This document shows positions 10,275-21,243 of a stretch of 64,000 nt of DNA, one piece after another. Below the pieces are notes generated by a model. It worked only from the letters and a program-made list of their open reading frames with translations. It was not told the origin of the DNA and made no database searches. Within the stretch, counting starts at the first letter, position 1, and each line of letters starts with the position of its first letter. Source of the stretch: Endomychus coccineus (Eukaryota > Arthropoda > Insecta > Coleoptera > Endomychidae); assembly GCA_958510875.1 (NCBI GenBank), contig OY294068.1:181009411-181073410 (forward strand), read 5' to 3'. The translations under genes and the position numbers were made by a program.

Positions 10275-11929
10275 TGAAATGAATAATACTCTATTGATAG
10301 CTAAAGCTTAAGATTCTTTACTTATTTGTTTGAACAAACATTTCCTACCTTGTGACGTAGTCATTATTCATTTGATCATTATAATCTGTATAAACTTCAA
10401 GTTGGAGTATTATATTAAACGATTTGCATATTCATTCGACAGAATCACATATTCCAGCAGCAATCCTACTGAGGAGATGCAGAACGTATTCACCCTCCTC
10501 GACAAGCGTATAGTAATTGAAACCGCCGCAAGGGTATTTCTACTACATTTGATTATATCTTTCTTCCTAACATTCTGATTATTTTCCAAGCAGACCAATG
10601 TTGCTTATTGTTAAGTTTGAGTATTCGTAGATATACAATTCTCGACTACATTAGAAGGGAATGATGTTCCATTACAAAACAAGCTTCACGCTATGAGATT
10701 TTTATTATTTGTAGTTAAATTGTTGATAGATACATACCCTTATCTTATATGGAAAAATTAGAACACAATGATTATTCAATGAAAATATCACTCATAATCT
10801 GCCTTGAAAGTTTGGTTCTTAATAAACTATGACAAGGAATATTATTTTGTTAGACAATAAAGAACTCTCTCTAAAGACAAAAACAAGCAACTTGAGTTGT
10901 GTGCAGAAAACGGTAGTAGCGAAAAAGTCTAGAGAACTAATGACAAGGAATATTTAACAACAAATAATGTACTAGCTTTTTTATATTTGGGTACAATGAA
11001 CTCTACCAAAGTATCATCTATTTCGTCTTAACAAGTTTTATTTGTTGGAAATATACGACATTCTCGAAAATATATTATATTGAAAGCCATATAACAACAC
11101 ACAACCATCCAGAAACTAGAAATAATAATTTAAATCAGAAGAAAATGGAAAGAGTTGCGGTTAGAACCACCCAGGACCCTCAGATTATTATCCTACTCAC
11201 ATACTGTTAACTGAGCTAAATGATTTGTCTGTGTGTAGTACTGCATGTATGACATTTGTATTGACAAATCAAGTGACATTAATTGTGCTAGTTTCCGTTT
11301 GTACAGCTGGTGATGCCTTCAAGGAAAAAATAATTAAGACGAAGTGAACGTAGCGATCGAAGTTGTCTCTTGAATCGGGTTATATGGCACTCACTCATTT
11401 CCACTCGAAATTTTGAACCAAACTGTATATGCTGCTCGTAATTTACGGGCTTAAAACTTCAATCTCGAAGCCGCTTTTGATTTATTGAGCAGAGCGGTCC
11501 GTCGAAATACTCGATGCTATTGGCTTTGTGTCGCGCACTGTTCGATGCATTATCTATCTGGCCGATTGTAGAGAGAAATATACTAGAGAGGCTATACAGT
11601 GAAAGCAGTACACTGCAGCCCAGATACTCGCACAGAAAGGGTCACGTTCGCATTTCTTTTATAGAACACAATCGGCAGCCCCCTTTGACGCAACTTAGGC
11701 ATACGCCAATGTTACATAAAAGGAGAGTTTCTGCGGATTGAATTGCGCTCTTGATCGGTTTAAGCGAAAGACAACGAAAGCGAGAGTGAACAAAGTCTTT
11801 CGTTGTCGGTTTCTTCATAGTGATCAAACGATGACTTCAATTAACTGGACCTTAAGCCGTTTTCGAGTTACATATTTTAAACGCCTACCAATACGTTTGG
11901 CAGTGCTAAAGAAGCCAGAGGAGCGAGGT
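10275..11929. other. No recognised gene
   Basis: Only short frames. At 11745-11815 a GACAACGAAAG / CTTTCGTTGTC inverted pair could form a small hairpin. The segment CTCTTGATCGGTTTAAGCGA there recurs in variant form at about 12675, on the other side of the non-LTR fragment. These may be edges of an older repeat that the retrotransposon entered. Confidence 0.35.
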
Positions 11930-12640
11930 AGACCCAATCAATGGGGATCTGGCAAATATTTTGAAATGGGGATTTGACAATCTAGAAGAGTTCAAAGTAA
12001 TTAAGACGTAAGCTTTCGTCTTATCCAGGAAGGTGGATCTCATAATCCCTAATAAGATATTGTCAGGTAAAACTTTTGAAGTTTTTCATATCCATGCTCG
12101 GGATCACCACCAACATCATCCCCTATATGGAACGATCATGTAAGGTCAATTGCGAAAACCTCTTCACAAAAACTTGGTTTTCTATTCCGTGTCAAGAGCT
12201 ATTTTACATCCCAGCAGCTTCTCATAATCTACAAAGCACAGACTAGACCTGTCCTGGAGTACTGTTCACATGTTTGGAGTTCGATTCCTAAACATACTCT
12301 GAAGTTCTTGGATTATATCCAGAAGAGAGCTATTCGTTTGATTGATGATGTCATATTTACGAGCTCATTGATCTCTCTAGAACATCGTAGAAAGGTGGGA
12401 GATATCTCCCTTTTCTATAAATATTTCCATAATCAGTGTTCATCAGAAATCTCGTCTGTTGTTCCACCACCAGATATTCCAGATCGGTGGGCTGGACGAG
12501 CTCAAACTAGTCACCCTTTCATTGTCAAGCTCGAAACCTACCGTACTTCTTCCTACCAGACCACCGCTGGCTCACACGATGTTCTTCGAACATTATAGGT
12601 TTCCCTCTCGTGTAGTGAAAGTATTATAAAAAAGAAATAC
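11930..12640 (+). pseudogene. Jockey-type non-LTR retrotransposon, RT C-terminal part
   Basis: The order of conserved blocks is: NGDLANILKWGFDNLEEF (11938 onward), a decayed middle, SQKLGFLFRVKSYF, LIIYKAQTRPVLEYCSHVWS, then HTLKFLDYIQKRAIRLIDD and a C-terminal tail with HRRKVGDISLFYKYFH. These follow RT domain 7 and the thumb of jockey/CR1-like RTs. The YxDD catalytic region is not present. Several frameshifts occur before 12300; the last 96 codons are open. The same family appears in opposite orientation at 31130-32730. Confidence 0.7.
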
Positions 12641-13689
12641 TAGCTTGTGCAACTAGAAAGAGTGCAGCTCTCCCTCTTGATCGGCTTATGCGAAACACGG
12701 AGTGAGAATAGCTAACGAAATCGTACCTTTTTCGATTCACTCCCCCTCTCCGTCTTAATCCTTTGAGAATATGCGCAGCATACTGAATGACCTCTAAGTA
12801 TTATAGAAATAATCACTGTGTCCATAAATAGTTAGAAGCACATGTCATTAAACCACCACTGCATAATGGTGAAAGTGCAAAAATATTATTTATTCTAAGA
12901 ACTGACTATTATCATCTCGACAGAATCGAGTATCTCCTCCCAACAGTTCTAAAAGTCTTTTCAATAAGTTCATTAATTAATTTGTGAGACGCCATTTAAT
13001 TAATTAGTGTATGTAATCCAGGGCAGGATGTTGAATCTGCTGATAATAAATGTTGAGATGGTTAACCTTTAGATTCCGAATACCCGTTTCAGGGACGGCG
13101 GAGTTAAGTGCTTGCTCAATAATGAAATGTCCAGGTATTAAAGGGTCAAGCTCTTTGAGTCATTGATTACCGTATCTGAAGTATACTTTGAAACGAATTC
13201 CTTTTGAGTCAACAATACATAGAATTCCCGAGAAGTAACATTCATATTGCTAATTAACCTTCTTAGATGAAGACACACTCTGTAGAAGACTCCTAGAAGC
13301 CCCCAAAGTGAAGAAATCTTACTATGGATTAAATGTGAATAACACGCATCTACTTGTTCGTACAAAACAAAATAATTCCCTGCTTGAAAGCCGAGCTTAT
13401 TGCGGAGCTTTGAAACTTGTTACTAAAATAGCAGCAGAGTTATCTAAGGGTTTCTCGACCAATAGATTATTTTTATCATCCAAAACATTCACAATTATTT
13501 TAAACGTGTTCAAGAACTAAATGATTATCACTACTTCGATTGATGCGGATTCAACTTCTTGAGTCATGTAGCGTTGCAAAAATTTCAAGTCACCATATCA
13601 GCTGGTCTAATCAATTTGTTGTATCTATATATTACTACTTCTACTATCAAACAATTTGTTCAAAACATCTCCAGCAACCATGTTTCTAA
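12641..13689. other. No recognised gene
   Basis: Unique-looking sequence. The short frames at 13138-13520 show no domain. Confidence 0.4.
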
Positions 13690-13789
13690 TAATATTGATA
13701 GTAATTAGATGAAAGAACAATTGTTTTCTTTTTATAATACTTTTAATAATAACATGAAATCGTTTCTATAGTTTCAACACCGAATGCCA
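13690..13789 (+). pseudogene. Penelope family-1 nuclease-domain fragment, interrupted at 13789
   Basis: Codons for FYNTFNNNMKSF...FQHRMP correspond to the sequence found in reverse orientation at about 15880-15950 (the TTTCAACACCG-AATGCCA stretch). There it continues into CTATCAAACAGATACAAAAT. Here the continuation resumes only at 15109 (TTATCAAACAGATACAAAAT). The copy has therefore been split by the 1.3-kb insertion described next. Confidence 0.5.
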
Positions 13790-14060
13790 TTCGGAAAACG
13801 TAAATTGAGCCCCATTTTCATATTCCTACGTAAATTGAATTCCACTGATAAAACCATACTACTTAAATTGAGTCCTGGACTTCAATATACCAGAATATTC
13901 TCCTTAAAATTAGGGCGATTACAATATTTGCATTCTATATCAACAAAGTTAGGTTAGAAAAAAAGGGAATACAATAAACAATCATTATTGGTTATTACGA
14001 GATCGTTAAGATTAGCGCGATTATGATATTTGCATTCTACATCAAAAAAATGTGGTTAGT

Positions 14061-14085
14061 AGGTTAGGTTAGGTTAGGTTAGGTT
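14061..14085 (+). repeat. Interstitial TTAGG telomere-type repeat
   Basis: Five uninterrupted AGGTT units, i.e. (TTAGG)n, the canonical insect telomere unit. Shorter runs occur at about 14625-14638 and 14754-14775 at the same place in neighbouring tandem units. They belong to the tandem unit and do not mark a chromosome end here. Confidence 0.75.
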
Positions 14086-14530
14086 CCTGAAAAGCAAGAG
14101 CCTCTTCTCTTGTGCGGAGCCTGAAAACCGCAACCAGGCGCGTCTCCAGTTGGCTTATAGGGGAATGCTCATGGCCCTGTTGCCAGCAGGGTCAAGGGTA
14201 GGAGTAGACATGCTCCCGCGGACCAACAGGCACACAGACCCTGGATAGATTATGGACTCCCAGTCACATGTTCCTGAGAAGAAGATGACGTATAGATTGT
14301 GGCTGATACGAATGATCCATATGTTCCAGAAGAGTAAGCTATCCCGTCATAGATAACTTACTGAAGCACATAGGAAATATCCAAAAAGAGATAAAGTACT
14401 AAAGACAAAAAAAGAGGAGTAGGAAGAAAACCCCTCCCTCAAAACAGATCTGATAGAAAATGAATTCAACATCAGACGCAGTCCATATCCTGAAGCAATG
14501 CGAGGAGCGGTCCCTTTTTGAAAAAAAAAC
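14086..14530. mobile_element. Unclassified insertion inside the tandem array
   Basis: This segment is GC-richer than its surroundings and unlike the tandem units on either side. It ends in GAAAAAAAAAC, after which tandem-unit sequence resumes (GAACAATCATTAG). An A-run next to the junction is compatible with a retroposed 3' fragment. No coding domain is readable. Confidence 0.35.
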
Positions 14531-15164
14531 TTAGAAAGAACAATCATTAGTTCTTATTATGAGAGTGTTAAGATTAGCGTGATTACAATATTTGCATTCT
14601 GTATCAACAAAGCTAGGTTAGTATGTTAGGTTAGGTTATGTCATGTTAGAAATAAAGTGGGTATAATTAAAAATCATTATTGGTTATTATGAGAGTGTTA
14701 AGATTAGTGCGTGATTATATTTGCATCTATATCAACAAAGTTAGATTAGTAGGATAGGTTAGGTTAGGTTAGAAACAAAGGGGGTACAATGAACACTCAT
14801 TATTGGTTATTATGGGACTATTAAGATTACCGCGATTACAATACTTGCATTCTATATCAACAAAGTTAGATTGGAAACAAAGGGGGTACAATAAACGACC
14901 ATTATTGGTTATTGTGGAAATACTTGCGTATAGAAGGGTGGCTGGCCTAGGCAGCAGGTACATGCTAATTATCTGACCTGACAACCAGGCACATATCTCA
15001 ATTTACGTAGACCTTAAATACACCCGGGACTGAATTTACCTCCATAGAAAACCAATTAATAGATGCTGGACTCAATTTACATCGTGCCACCCGTACCATT
15101 ATCAAACAGATACAAAATTAATATATAAATGATTTTGTAATAATAAAGATTATTGACCCAGTAT

Positions 15165-15390
15165 GAATTTATATAAAAATTCTCGGGAAATAGGTCACAT
15201 TAACACTCTGTTTTAAATTTTCGTCTTTACGTACGTTTCGGTCTCATGACCATCATCAGAAGACTTATTATGTCTAAAACTTGATTACTTAAAACTAATT
15301 GTATTACACAAAGCGTCCAAATCGCACCAATTTCAATTAAAACGCCCATGTCGCCGAAACGAACAGAAACACGATCAAACGAAATTGTAA
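15165..15390 (-). mobile_element. Penelope family-1 terminal repeat
   Basis: Reverse-complement copy of the 2340-2562 block, with the same order: TTTCTGTTCGTTTCGGCGAC, AAATTGAAATTGGTGC, GGACGC, hammerhead, end block. It lies 3' of GIY-YIG coding sequence at 15615-15910 on the same strand, so it is probably the downstream terminal repeat of that PLE. Confidence 0.65.
15222..15265 (-). ncRNA. Hammerhead ribozyme in PLE terminus (core intact)
   Basis: On minus: stem I GTCTT/AAGAC, CTGATGA (rc of 15253-15259), stem II GGTC/GACC with an ATGA loop, GAAA (rc of 15236-15239), minimal stem III ACG/CGT and an A at the cleavage position. All invariant core bases are present. It is the second well-preserved copy of the motif at 2463. 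Confidence 0.68.
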
Positions 15391-15614
15391 ACCTCGATGC
15401 TATAGTAAAATTATCAAAAATCCTTAGCAGAGAAGATTTCTTAATAAAAGCGTTCTCATGTCAACACAGTAAGTGATCGACTAGAGACCAGACAAATAAA
15501 ATTTAATTTTTAAGTAGACAACTTTCGAACCAGATGTTAGATTTACGAGCTAATAGAAAAAAGGTTTTCTCGTGACAGGAGGTATACTTGACATTCTACC
15601 TAAATATATACTAT

Positions 15615-15910
15615 TAACATTATACGAGGCATCTAGGAATTTGCAAGCGATATTATTTGATCAAATTTGTATAGATATGACTTAGATTTTGCGTGTCTGT
15701 CCTATGATTTACAGAATTGGAGTCACGTTTTATGTGAATCATCTCCAAAATAGATCTTTTATAATAATTGGTTTCCTTAGTTAGAATATTAACGTTATTG
15801 TAGTTGAACTGATGGTTATAATCAAAGCAGTGTTTAGCAAGAAAAAAATAATAATTTTGTATCTGTTTGATAGTGGCATTCCGGTGTTGAAACTGTAGTA
15901 AGTAACGGCT
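15615..15910 (-). pseudogene. Penelope family-1 GIY-YIG endonuclease, C-terminal half
   Basis: The minus-strand frame reads LAKHCFDYNHQFNYNNVNIL, then TKETNYYKRSILEMIHIKRD and NSVNHRTDTQNLSHIYTNLI. This is the 'A-x-H-x-x-x-x-H-x-F ... K-x-x-x-E-M-x-x-I' part of the PLE nuclease, which follows the RT. No RT is visible upstream (higher coordinates). The terminal repeat with ribozyme follows at 15390-15165. Confidence 0.65.
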
Positions 15911-15959
15911 TCTACCAACGATTTTTTAAATAATATTGTACTATATCAATCATTACGCA

Positions 15960-17538
15960 AGATACATAAATGAACAAATGAGCTTATTTATACATTAGAC
16001 TCTGTGCTTTTGAAAATTTATTTTTAATTAAAGAAAATGAATACAACATAACACTTACAATACAAATTCATGTTACATTTCCAATTGACACGTTTATAAT
16101 TATATACGAAAGATAATTAATTACAATTTATAAGAAATGTAATCATTTGAAGGACAATTCGAATATAATCAATAAAATTACTAGGCACATTCAATGACTA
16201 TACATTAATAATATGTATGTATAGTAAGTATTGCAATACTTACTGAATTGTTTTCCGGATTTTCGCGGAAATATCCATTTTAATTAGATAAACTCTATTT
16301 CTCACAACCCGTCAAAAAGTAAATATACACTACTAGTTAGGGGGTCTATAGTAACATTATATATTAAATATCGCAATATTATTAGTAATATTTTGAATAA
16401 TCAATTGGTTAAAAAAGTTGGAATTATTCTACTTGATTATGTATTTTATTGTTAGTGTTAACATTCATATAAAAAAAGTAATAGGAGCAAGAGATTGAGT
16501 TTATACTATGCAAAACCTTTTACATCTGGAGCAGACGTTCATTTCCAAAGTTGTATAAGGACATTAGATACGCTATTACAAATTCTGTGCACTTATATCT
16601 TATAGTGTTAGTAAATTTAAAGGAAACACTTGAGACGGTCTCAGAGTGAAGACGGAAACTGTTTGTTCAACATATCCTATTCCATATAGGACTACAGAAT
16701 TGGTGTCTGCGTTGATCATGCTTCAACGTTCGTTTAAAAATTAGATCGTAATGTAATGGAGTTTTAATAGGATCTCTCCTGGAATAATAATGAATGTAGA
16801 CACCCTACTCTTCAAATTAGAATAACAGCGGATTGAAACTGGAGTGCTCTTGTAAACTGTGTAGTGAATGAGGAAAAATACGCTATCACATGGTGTAATT
16901 TATGTAATCTCTTATCTGTCGTATCACATATATGACAAGGGTCAGCGGTAAGAATCATCAGCGTTCACTAGGATAAGTTTCACGGTAGAGCTAAAACGAA
17001 GTCAAGTGTGATGGTTATTGCGTTGCATGAGATAATTTTTCAAACTGATTTCTCCGGCTCAGAATGGTTTCCGTTCGTTTTCAAAAGTGGAATAGACATT
17101 AACCCCCTATCAACAGAATGACATCAAAACCTTCAATTCAAGATGATGTAATACAATGAAACTCGAGTAATGGAAGTTACAAATAAAAATGATATCAACA
17201 TAGTAAGGTTTAATTTTCCAATATGGAGCATAAGTTTCACTTGAATCCAGAGAAGAAAAGCACCGGGTTGACTAAAAGACACTGCCCAACCGAATCATAT
17301 ACAACGATGAGGAGTTGACCTATATAATAAAACTCATCTAGGTTAGGTATCTCATACCTAAAACAAATTGTAGCTGTTGGAATGAAGGCTTTGTTGAATA
17401 CTGTAAATATTGAACAACAGAAATTTTAGATAATCTAGTGGTATATCTGGAGATATATTCAAAAAGAGGAGTTAGCAGTAGCACATATAGAAAAACATGG
17501 TATTTTCAGAGTGGGTTGTCACTTAGATATGTTAACAT
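15960..17538. other. No recognised gene
   Basis: AT-rich unique-looking sequence with no frame above 60 codons and no domain, RNA gene or clear repeat that I can see. Confidence 0.45.
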
Positions 17539-18565
17539 CAGGGCCCGACCCAGAGTTTAAGGGGCCCCGGGGCAAGCCTAAGTTCAACTCAATTTTTTCC
17601 AATTTTTGTAAAAAAAAAGAAACAAGGCATTATTATTTCTATTCATAAATATTTTGTTTTATTTGTCTTACACATTTTTCACGTTGTATTACATATTAAT
17701 TTGTAAGTTAAAATATCAGACATTATAACATCATCAATCATGTAAAGTAGTAATATATTCTTAGCTATAATATTATACGGTACTTTCATCCCTTACATTA
17801 CAAAATTATGAATTATATAGAGAAGGATGAGATATTCGGGTAGTCATTATAAATCACTTTTAATTCGCTAATATTCAGAAGTTGTTCCATAAGATTTTAG
17901 TATTAAAAGATTAAACTAATGCTCATAATCACGATTCGATAATTGAGAAAAAAAAATTAGGACGTCCTTTTTCTTGCTTTTGAAGAGATAAATTGTTCAA
18001 TGACTTTATCGAAATCAATTGTGCGCGCTCTCAGATTTTCGATTGATAACAATGATAAGTTGTTTAATTTGGAAAACGATCGTTCAGCTTTTGCCGTAGT
18101 GACTGGGACTGTCAGAAACATGAGAAGGGCTGTACAAACATCTGGGTAGCTGGATGACAGTAACGCATTTTCAATTATCAAAAAATGAGCTAGCTCTTTT
18201 ACGACATGTATATTCGAGAAAAGGGTAACTTCGGAAAAAACGCTCCATAAAATGATAAATTCTTTACGTTTATAAAATCTCACACTTCTAACAATACCGT
18301 TTTTTTTTTCTAAGCTCAAGATTTGTACAGAATCTTATGGGTTTAGAGGTAATTATATTAAACAGATTTTTCGCAATAGCTTTTATTATTCTAAATAAAT
18401 AAATTAATCAGTTAATAAATTTTCCCATAACGAAGAACAATGAGACAGCGCTAAAAATGCTTGCACTTCGAAACATTTTTCTGTTTTTGTCCTTCACTCA
18501 GGGGCCCCCCGAGCTCGGGGGCCCCGGGGCATTGCCCCGGTTGCCCTATTGTAGTTCCGGCCCTG
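17539..18565. mobile_element. hAT transposon copy with perfect 8-bp target duplication
   Basis: The left end is CAGGGCCCGACCCAG; the right end, reverse-complemented, is CAGGGCCGGAACTAC. GC-rich GGGGCCCCGGGGC-type subterminal blocks lie inside both. GTTAACAT at 17531-17538 is repeated exactly at 18566-18573, the 8-bp duplication expected for hAT. At 1,027 bp with only a C-terminal transposase piece, it is an internally deleted, non-autonomous copy. A related right end lies at 23452-23498. Confidence 0.85.
17957..18319 (-). pseudogene. hAT transposase C-terminal dimerisation domain
   Basis: This 120-codon frame contains SSYPDVCTALLMFLTVPVTT, AKAERSFSKL and LSLLSIENLRARTIDFDKVI, the hallmark hAT C-terminal block (dimerisation and part of the catalytic fold, with the W/ERSFSxL motif). 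It ends KARKRTS with a stop, close to a natural terminus. The BED finger and catalytic Asp regions are absent, so the frame is a deletion remnant of a family normally over 500 residues. It can only be cis-mobilised by a related full-length transposase. Confidence 0.8.
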
Positions 18566-18649
18566 GTTAACATTAGTCAATTCATCAAATAATTGATCAA
18601 AAAACTTGATAGAAGTAGACCATTCTTCATGTATATTTATCACATACAT

Positions 18650-19060
18650 GCCACAGCGAAATCTGTAATCCAAGAATGGCTCGAGCACCGTGCTTATAGG
18701 AGGGAACTGCCCCGTATGTCGCACTCCAAGCGACTAATGGGAGATCTCCAGCAGCAGCGAATGAATAATCTGCCGACCTTCAGCAGACAAAAATAACGAA
18801 ATCTTGTTGTATTCCTGATCGAACAACCTCATGCAACAAACATCTCTGCACCATGGTTCTGGTAGATCAGCCCACATGCAGGGGTTGCGACGTGGGAAAA
18901 AAGACATCCATGCATGTGCTGTGTCAGTGTACGGCATACACGGTTGGTCGTCGGACATACCTTGGAGATGCTAAAACTACACCTGAGGAAATCAGAAATA
19001 TCCACTACATCAGGCTATAGAACTTCATAGAATACACCGGACTGATAAGGAGGTAACAAT
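18650..19060 (+). pseudogene. R1/LOA-type non-LTR retrotransposon, C-terminal tail
   Basis: Across frameshifts one can read MNNLPTFSRQ, PTCRGCDVGKKTSMHVLCQC, then TAYTVGRRTYLGDAKTTPEE and IRNIHYIRL. The C-x-x-C ... H-x-x-x-C spacing followed by 'R-x-x-YLG ... I' matches the zinc-binding C-terminal region after RT/RNase H in R1/LOA-like elements. No RT is present. The minus-strand open frames at 18494-18958 are treated as incidental. Confidence 0.55.
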
Positions 19061-20707
19061 ATGTGAGGGCACAATAAGACACTAATGACCGCAGTGCAGT
19101 TTATGCCTTGAGCCCACTATCATCCATGTTATATGCCAATAACTCATTCATATTGAAAATACACGGTCACATATAAAATCTCATATCACCGAAAAGGAAA
19201 ATTCTTGATAGAGTAGTCATCTCTTTCAGTATTTATTGTTCAAGATGAATGAACGGAATTTTGGAAAGTATCACATCTAATTGTAGTCCTCCCCAAGGCG
19301 CTGTGTTTACTATTATTCATACTATTTTAAATAACACAATTAAATTGCATTTAAAGTTTTGATCATGTACAGAAATCATTCATGATCTGATTTGAATGAA
19401 TTTTGAATGTAATTCAAACCTCTAGTTATCAGTGGTCAGACGGACAAACAAAGGAATACCTATGATTAATTCGAAACGGTATTATGTGGAAGCTTTTCCT
19501 TTGATCATTTTGAAGCTATCAAAATCATTTCAGTTTTCAGGAAGGGGAAATTACGGGTAATTTGGTCCAAGATTCTTCGAAACGATGTGGTTATTCTTAT
19601 AGCGAGTATCTAATTTCGTATAGATATTTTTGAATTTGCGACCGAGCAAACGTTTAGACAGACGAACAGACATACATACATTCTAGTTCTAATTAGATTT
19701 TAAGGAAGATCTTCTAGTAAAATACACTTATTTTACTAGAATATCATATTTCTCATTCTTTTATTTTCAAGCGATATTACTACTGTTATAATATATTATG
19801 ATCGCCTTAAACTATTACGCAGAAGGTGAAGATTATTATTTGTTGTTACTGCTTACTTCTCAATTTCTTGTCACATTTGTTTGATGCTTTGGACATGATA
19901 TCTATTTGTTTTCCAGACTTCCAATTGAAACCAAGTCTCAAGTCTGTATATCGCCATGCCATGTCTGGCATTCTAAATTCCAAACCCGCCATTCCAATTC
20001 ACTAACTATTCCAGATTATCTTAGCAATAATTTATCGCAGGCTATGCTTTATTGAAGACATTCCTTCGGGATTCACTTCATATCCAAATACTGATATGCC
20101 AGCATTAATTAATGATTACCATCAATTATGATTCAAACAAAAATTGCAAAATTGCGTCAATTATGTAGCTCTATTATAAAATGTCGTACGTAAATTATAA
20201 AGTTCAGCATAATTTGCAAATTTGATGTTAATACTTTGATTTACATCAAAGTTCCATTTAGCTCGCTAATTAAGTTGTAATGGACTTGCGATACGACGTA
20301 AAGTGCCAATAAAGTGCTACTCATTAGCAAAGGTATTGAAATAAAATTACATGGAAAACATGGCTTCCAAATTTATCTTGTCTGGTCCATTTAGGCTGAT
20401 CAACTTCAGCATCTTTCACATGAACTCCATGAGAACGCGATGGATGATGTGATCATGATTTCAAAACAAAGGTTCTAAACGTATGTTTCCGGGGAAATAC
20501 GTAGAATTTTTTCAGCACGATTACAATACTTCCATCATACTACGTATAGGGAGGGAAGTAAAAAGTGTTTCTGCATCATCTTATCCTGTCTATCGTTATC
20601 TCTTATTGACCCTGAGCTCTATAGGTGAGATGTGTACTTACTTTCAGTATTCTTTTATTTTTTCTCCTTTATACTTTCTCTTTATCATATTTATTTACTT
20701 TTATATA
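19061..20707. other. No recognised gene
   Basis: Unique-looking AT-rich DNA. I see no coding domain, RNA gene or repeat. Confidence 0.45.
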
Positions 20708-21243
20708 CTGGGTAGCTCAAAAGTAATCACTCTATTGGAAGATCCTCTTATCCTTGCAAACGGCGTCATCTGACATCGTGACCTTGGCATTTATGAAGAA
20801 GACAGCTGTAAAATATACACAAGTCATGGAACATGGAACATTATACTTCTCAAGAACGCGGAATCATTATGTCTATGTTTTTGAGCAATAATCGGTCGAT
20901 GGTTTTAACACAAAGTGATTTTCATCGTAAATATTCTGGTCGTGCAATGCCAACTGCGTTTAATTTAATGCCAAGCCATTTTAAACATCATCAACGAAGA
21001 CGAAGATTTTTGGTCAAACATCATCATGAACGATGAAGCACATTTCCACCTATGCGAATACGTTTACAAGCATAATTTACGCTTCTGGGGCACCGAAAAT
21101 CCTGAAATAATGCACGAAGAGCCATTACATGCTCTCAAAGTCACTGTTTGGTCGGTATTTGCGGAGAAAATGTGATTGGCTCATATTTTTGGGGGCGCTT
21201 CCGGCAACACTGCTACTGGATGGTGAGCTCTATAGAGCCATGT
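20708..21243 (+). pseudogene. Tc1/mariner-superfamily transposase remnant
   Basis: It begins CTGGGTAGCTCAAAAGTAAT after TA. The coding part starts MEHYTSQERG, then skips (internal deletion near 20990) to DEDFWSNIIMNDEAHFHLCE, HNLRFWGTENPEIMHEEPLH and LKVTVWSVFAE, then GNTAT/DGELYRAM across a frameshift. 'MNDEAHFHL' holds the first catalytic Asp. The later catalytic residues are gone because Penelope RT sequence on the opposite strand starts at about 21243. The family differs from the mariner at 4509/62179. Confidence 0.7.

Larger units (their letters stand above)
13790..15105. mobile_element. 1.3-kb non-autonomous transposon with mirrored subterminal motifs
   Basis: Comparison with the uninterrupted PLE copy gives the boundaries. 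The insertion lies between GAATGCCA and TTATCAAACAG, and a CCA (13787-13789, 15106-15108) may be a 3-bp duplication. A GTAAATTGAGTCC-like motif occurs three times at the left end (about 13800, 13830, 13862) and three times inverted at the right end (about 14997, 15028, 15069). The interior has tandem units of roughly 110-130 bp with (AGGTT)n tracts, interrupted at 14086-14530 by a different segment ending in an A-run. No transposase is present. I cannot assign the family. Confidence 0.6.

Noticed and set aside
14061..14085. Chromosome end or fusion point suggested by TTAGG repeats
   Set aside because: Only five units, flanked by transposon sequence on both sides and repeated within a tandem unit.
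18494..18958. Two minus-strand open frames of 74-76 codons
   Set aside because: The plus strand carries the R1/LOA-type zinc-binding tail over most of this region, and the frames contain no domain.
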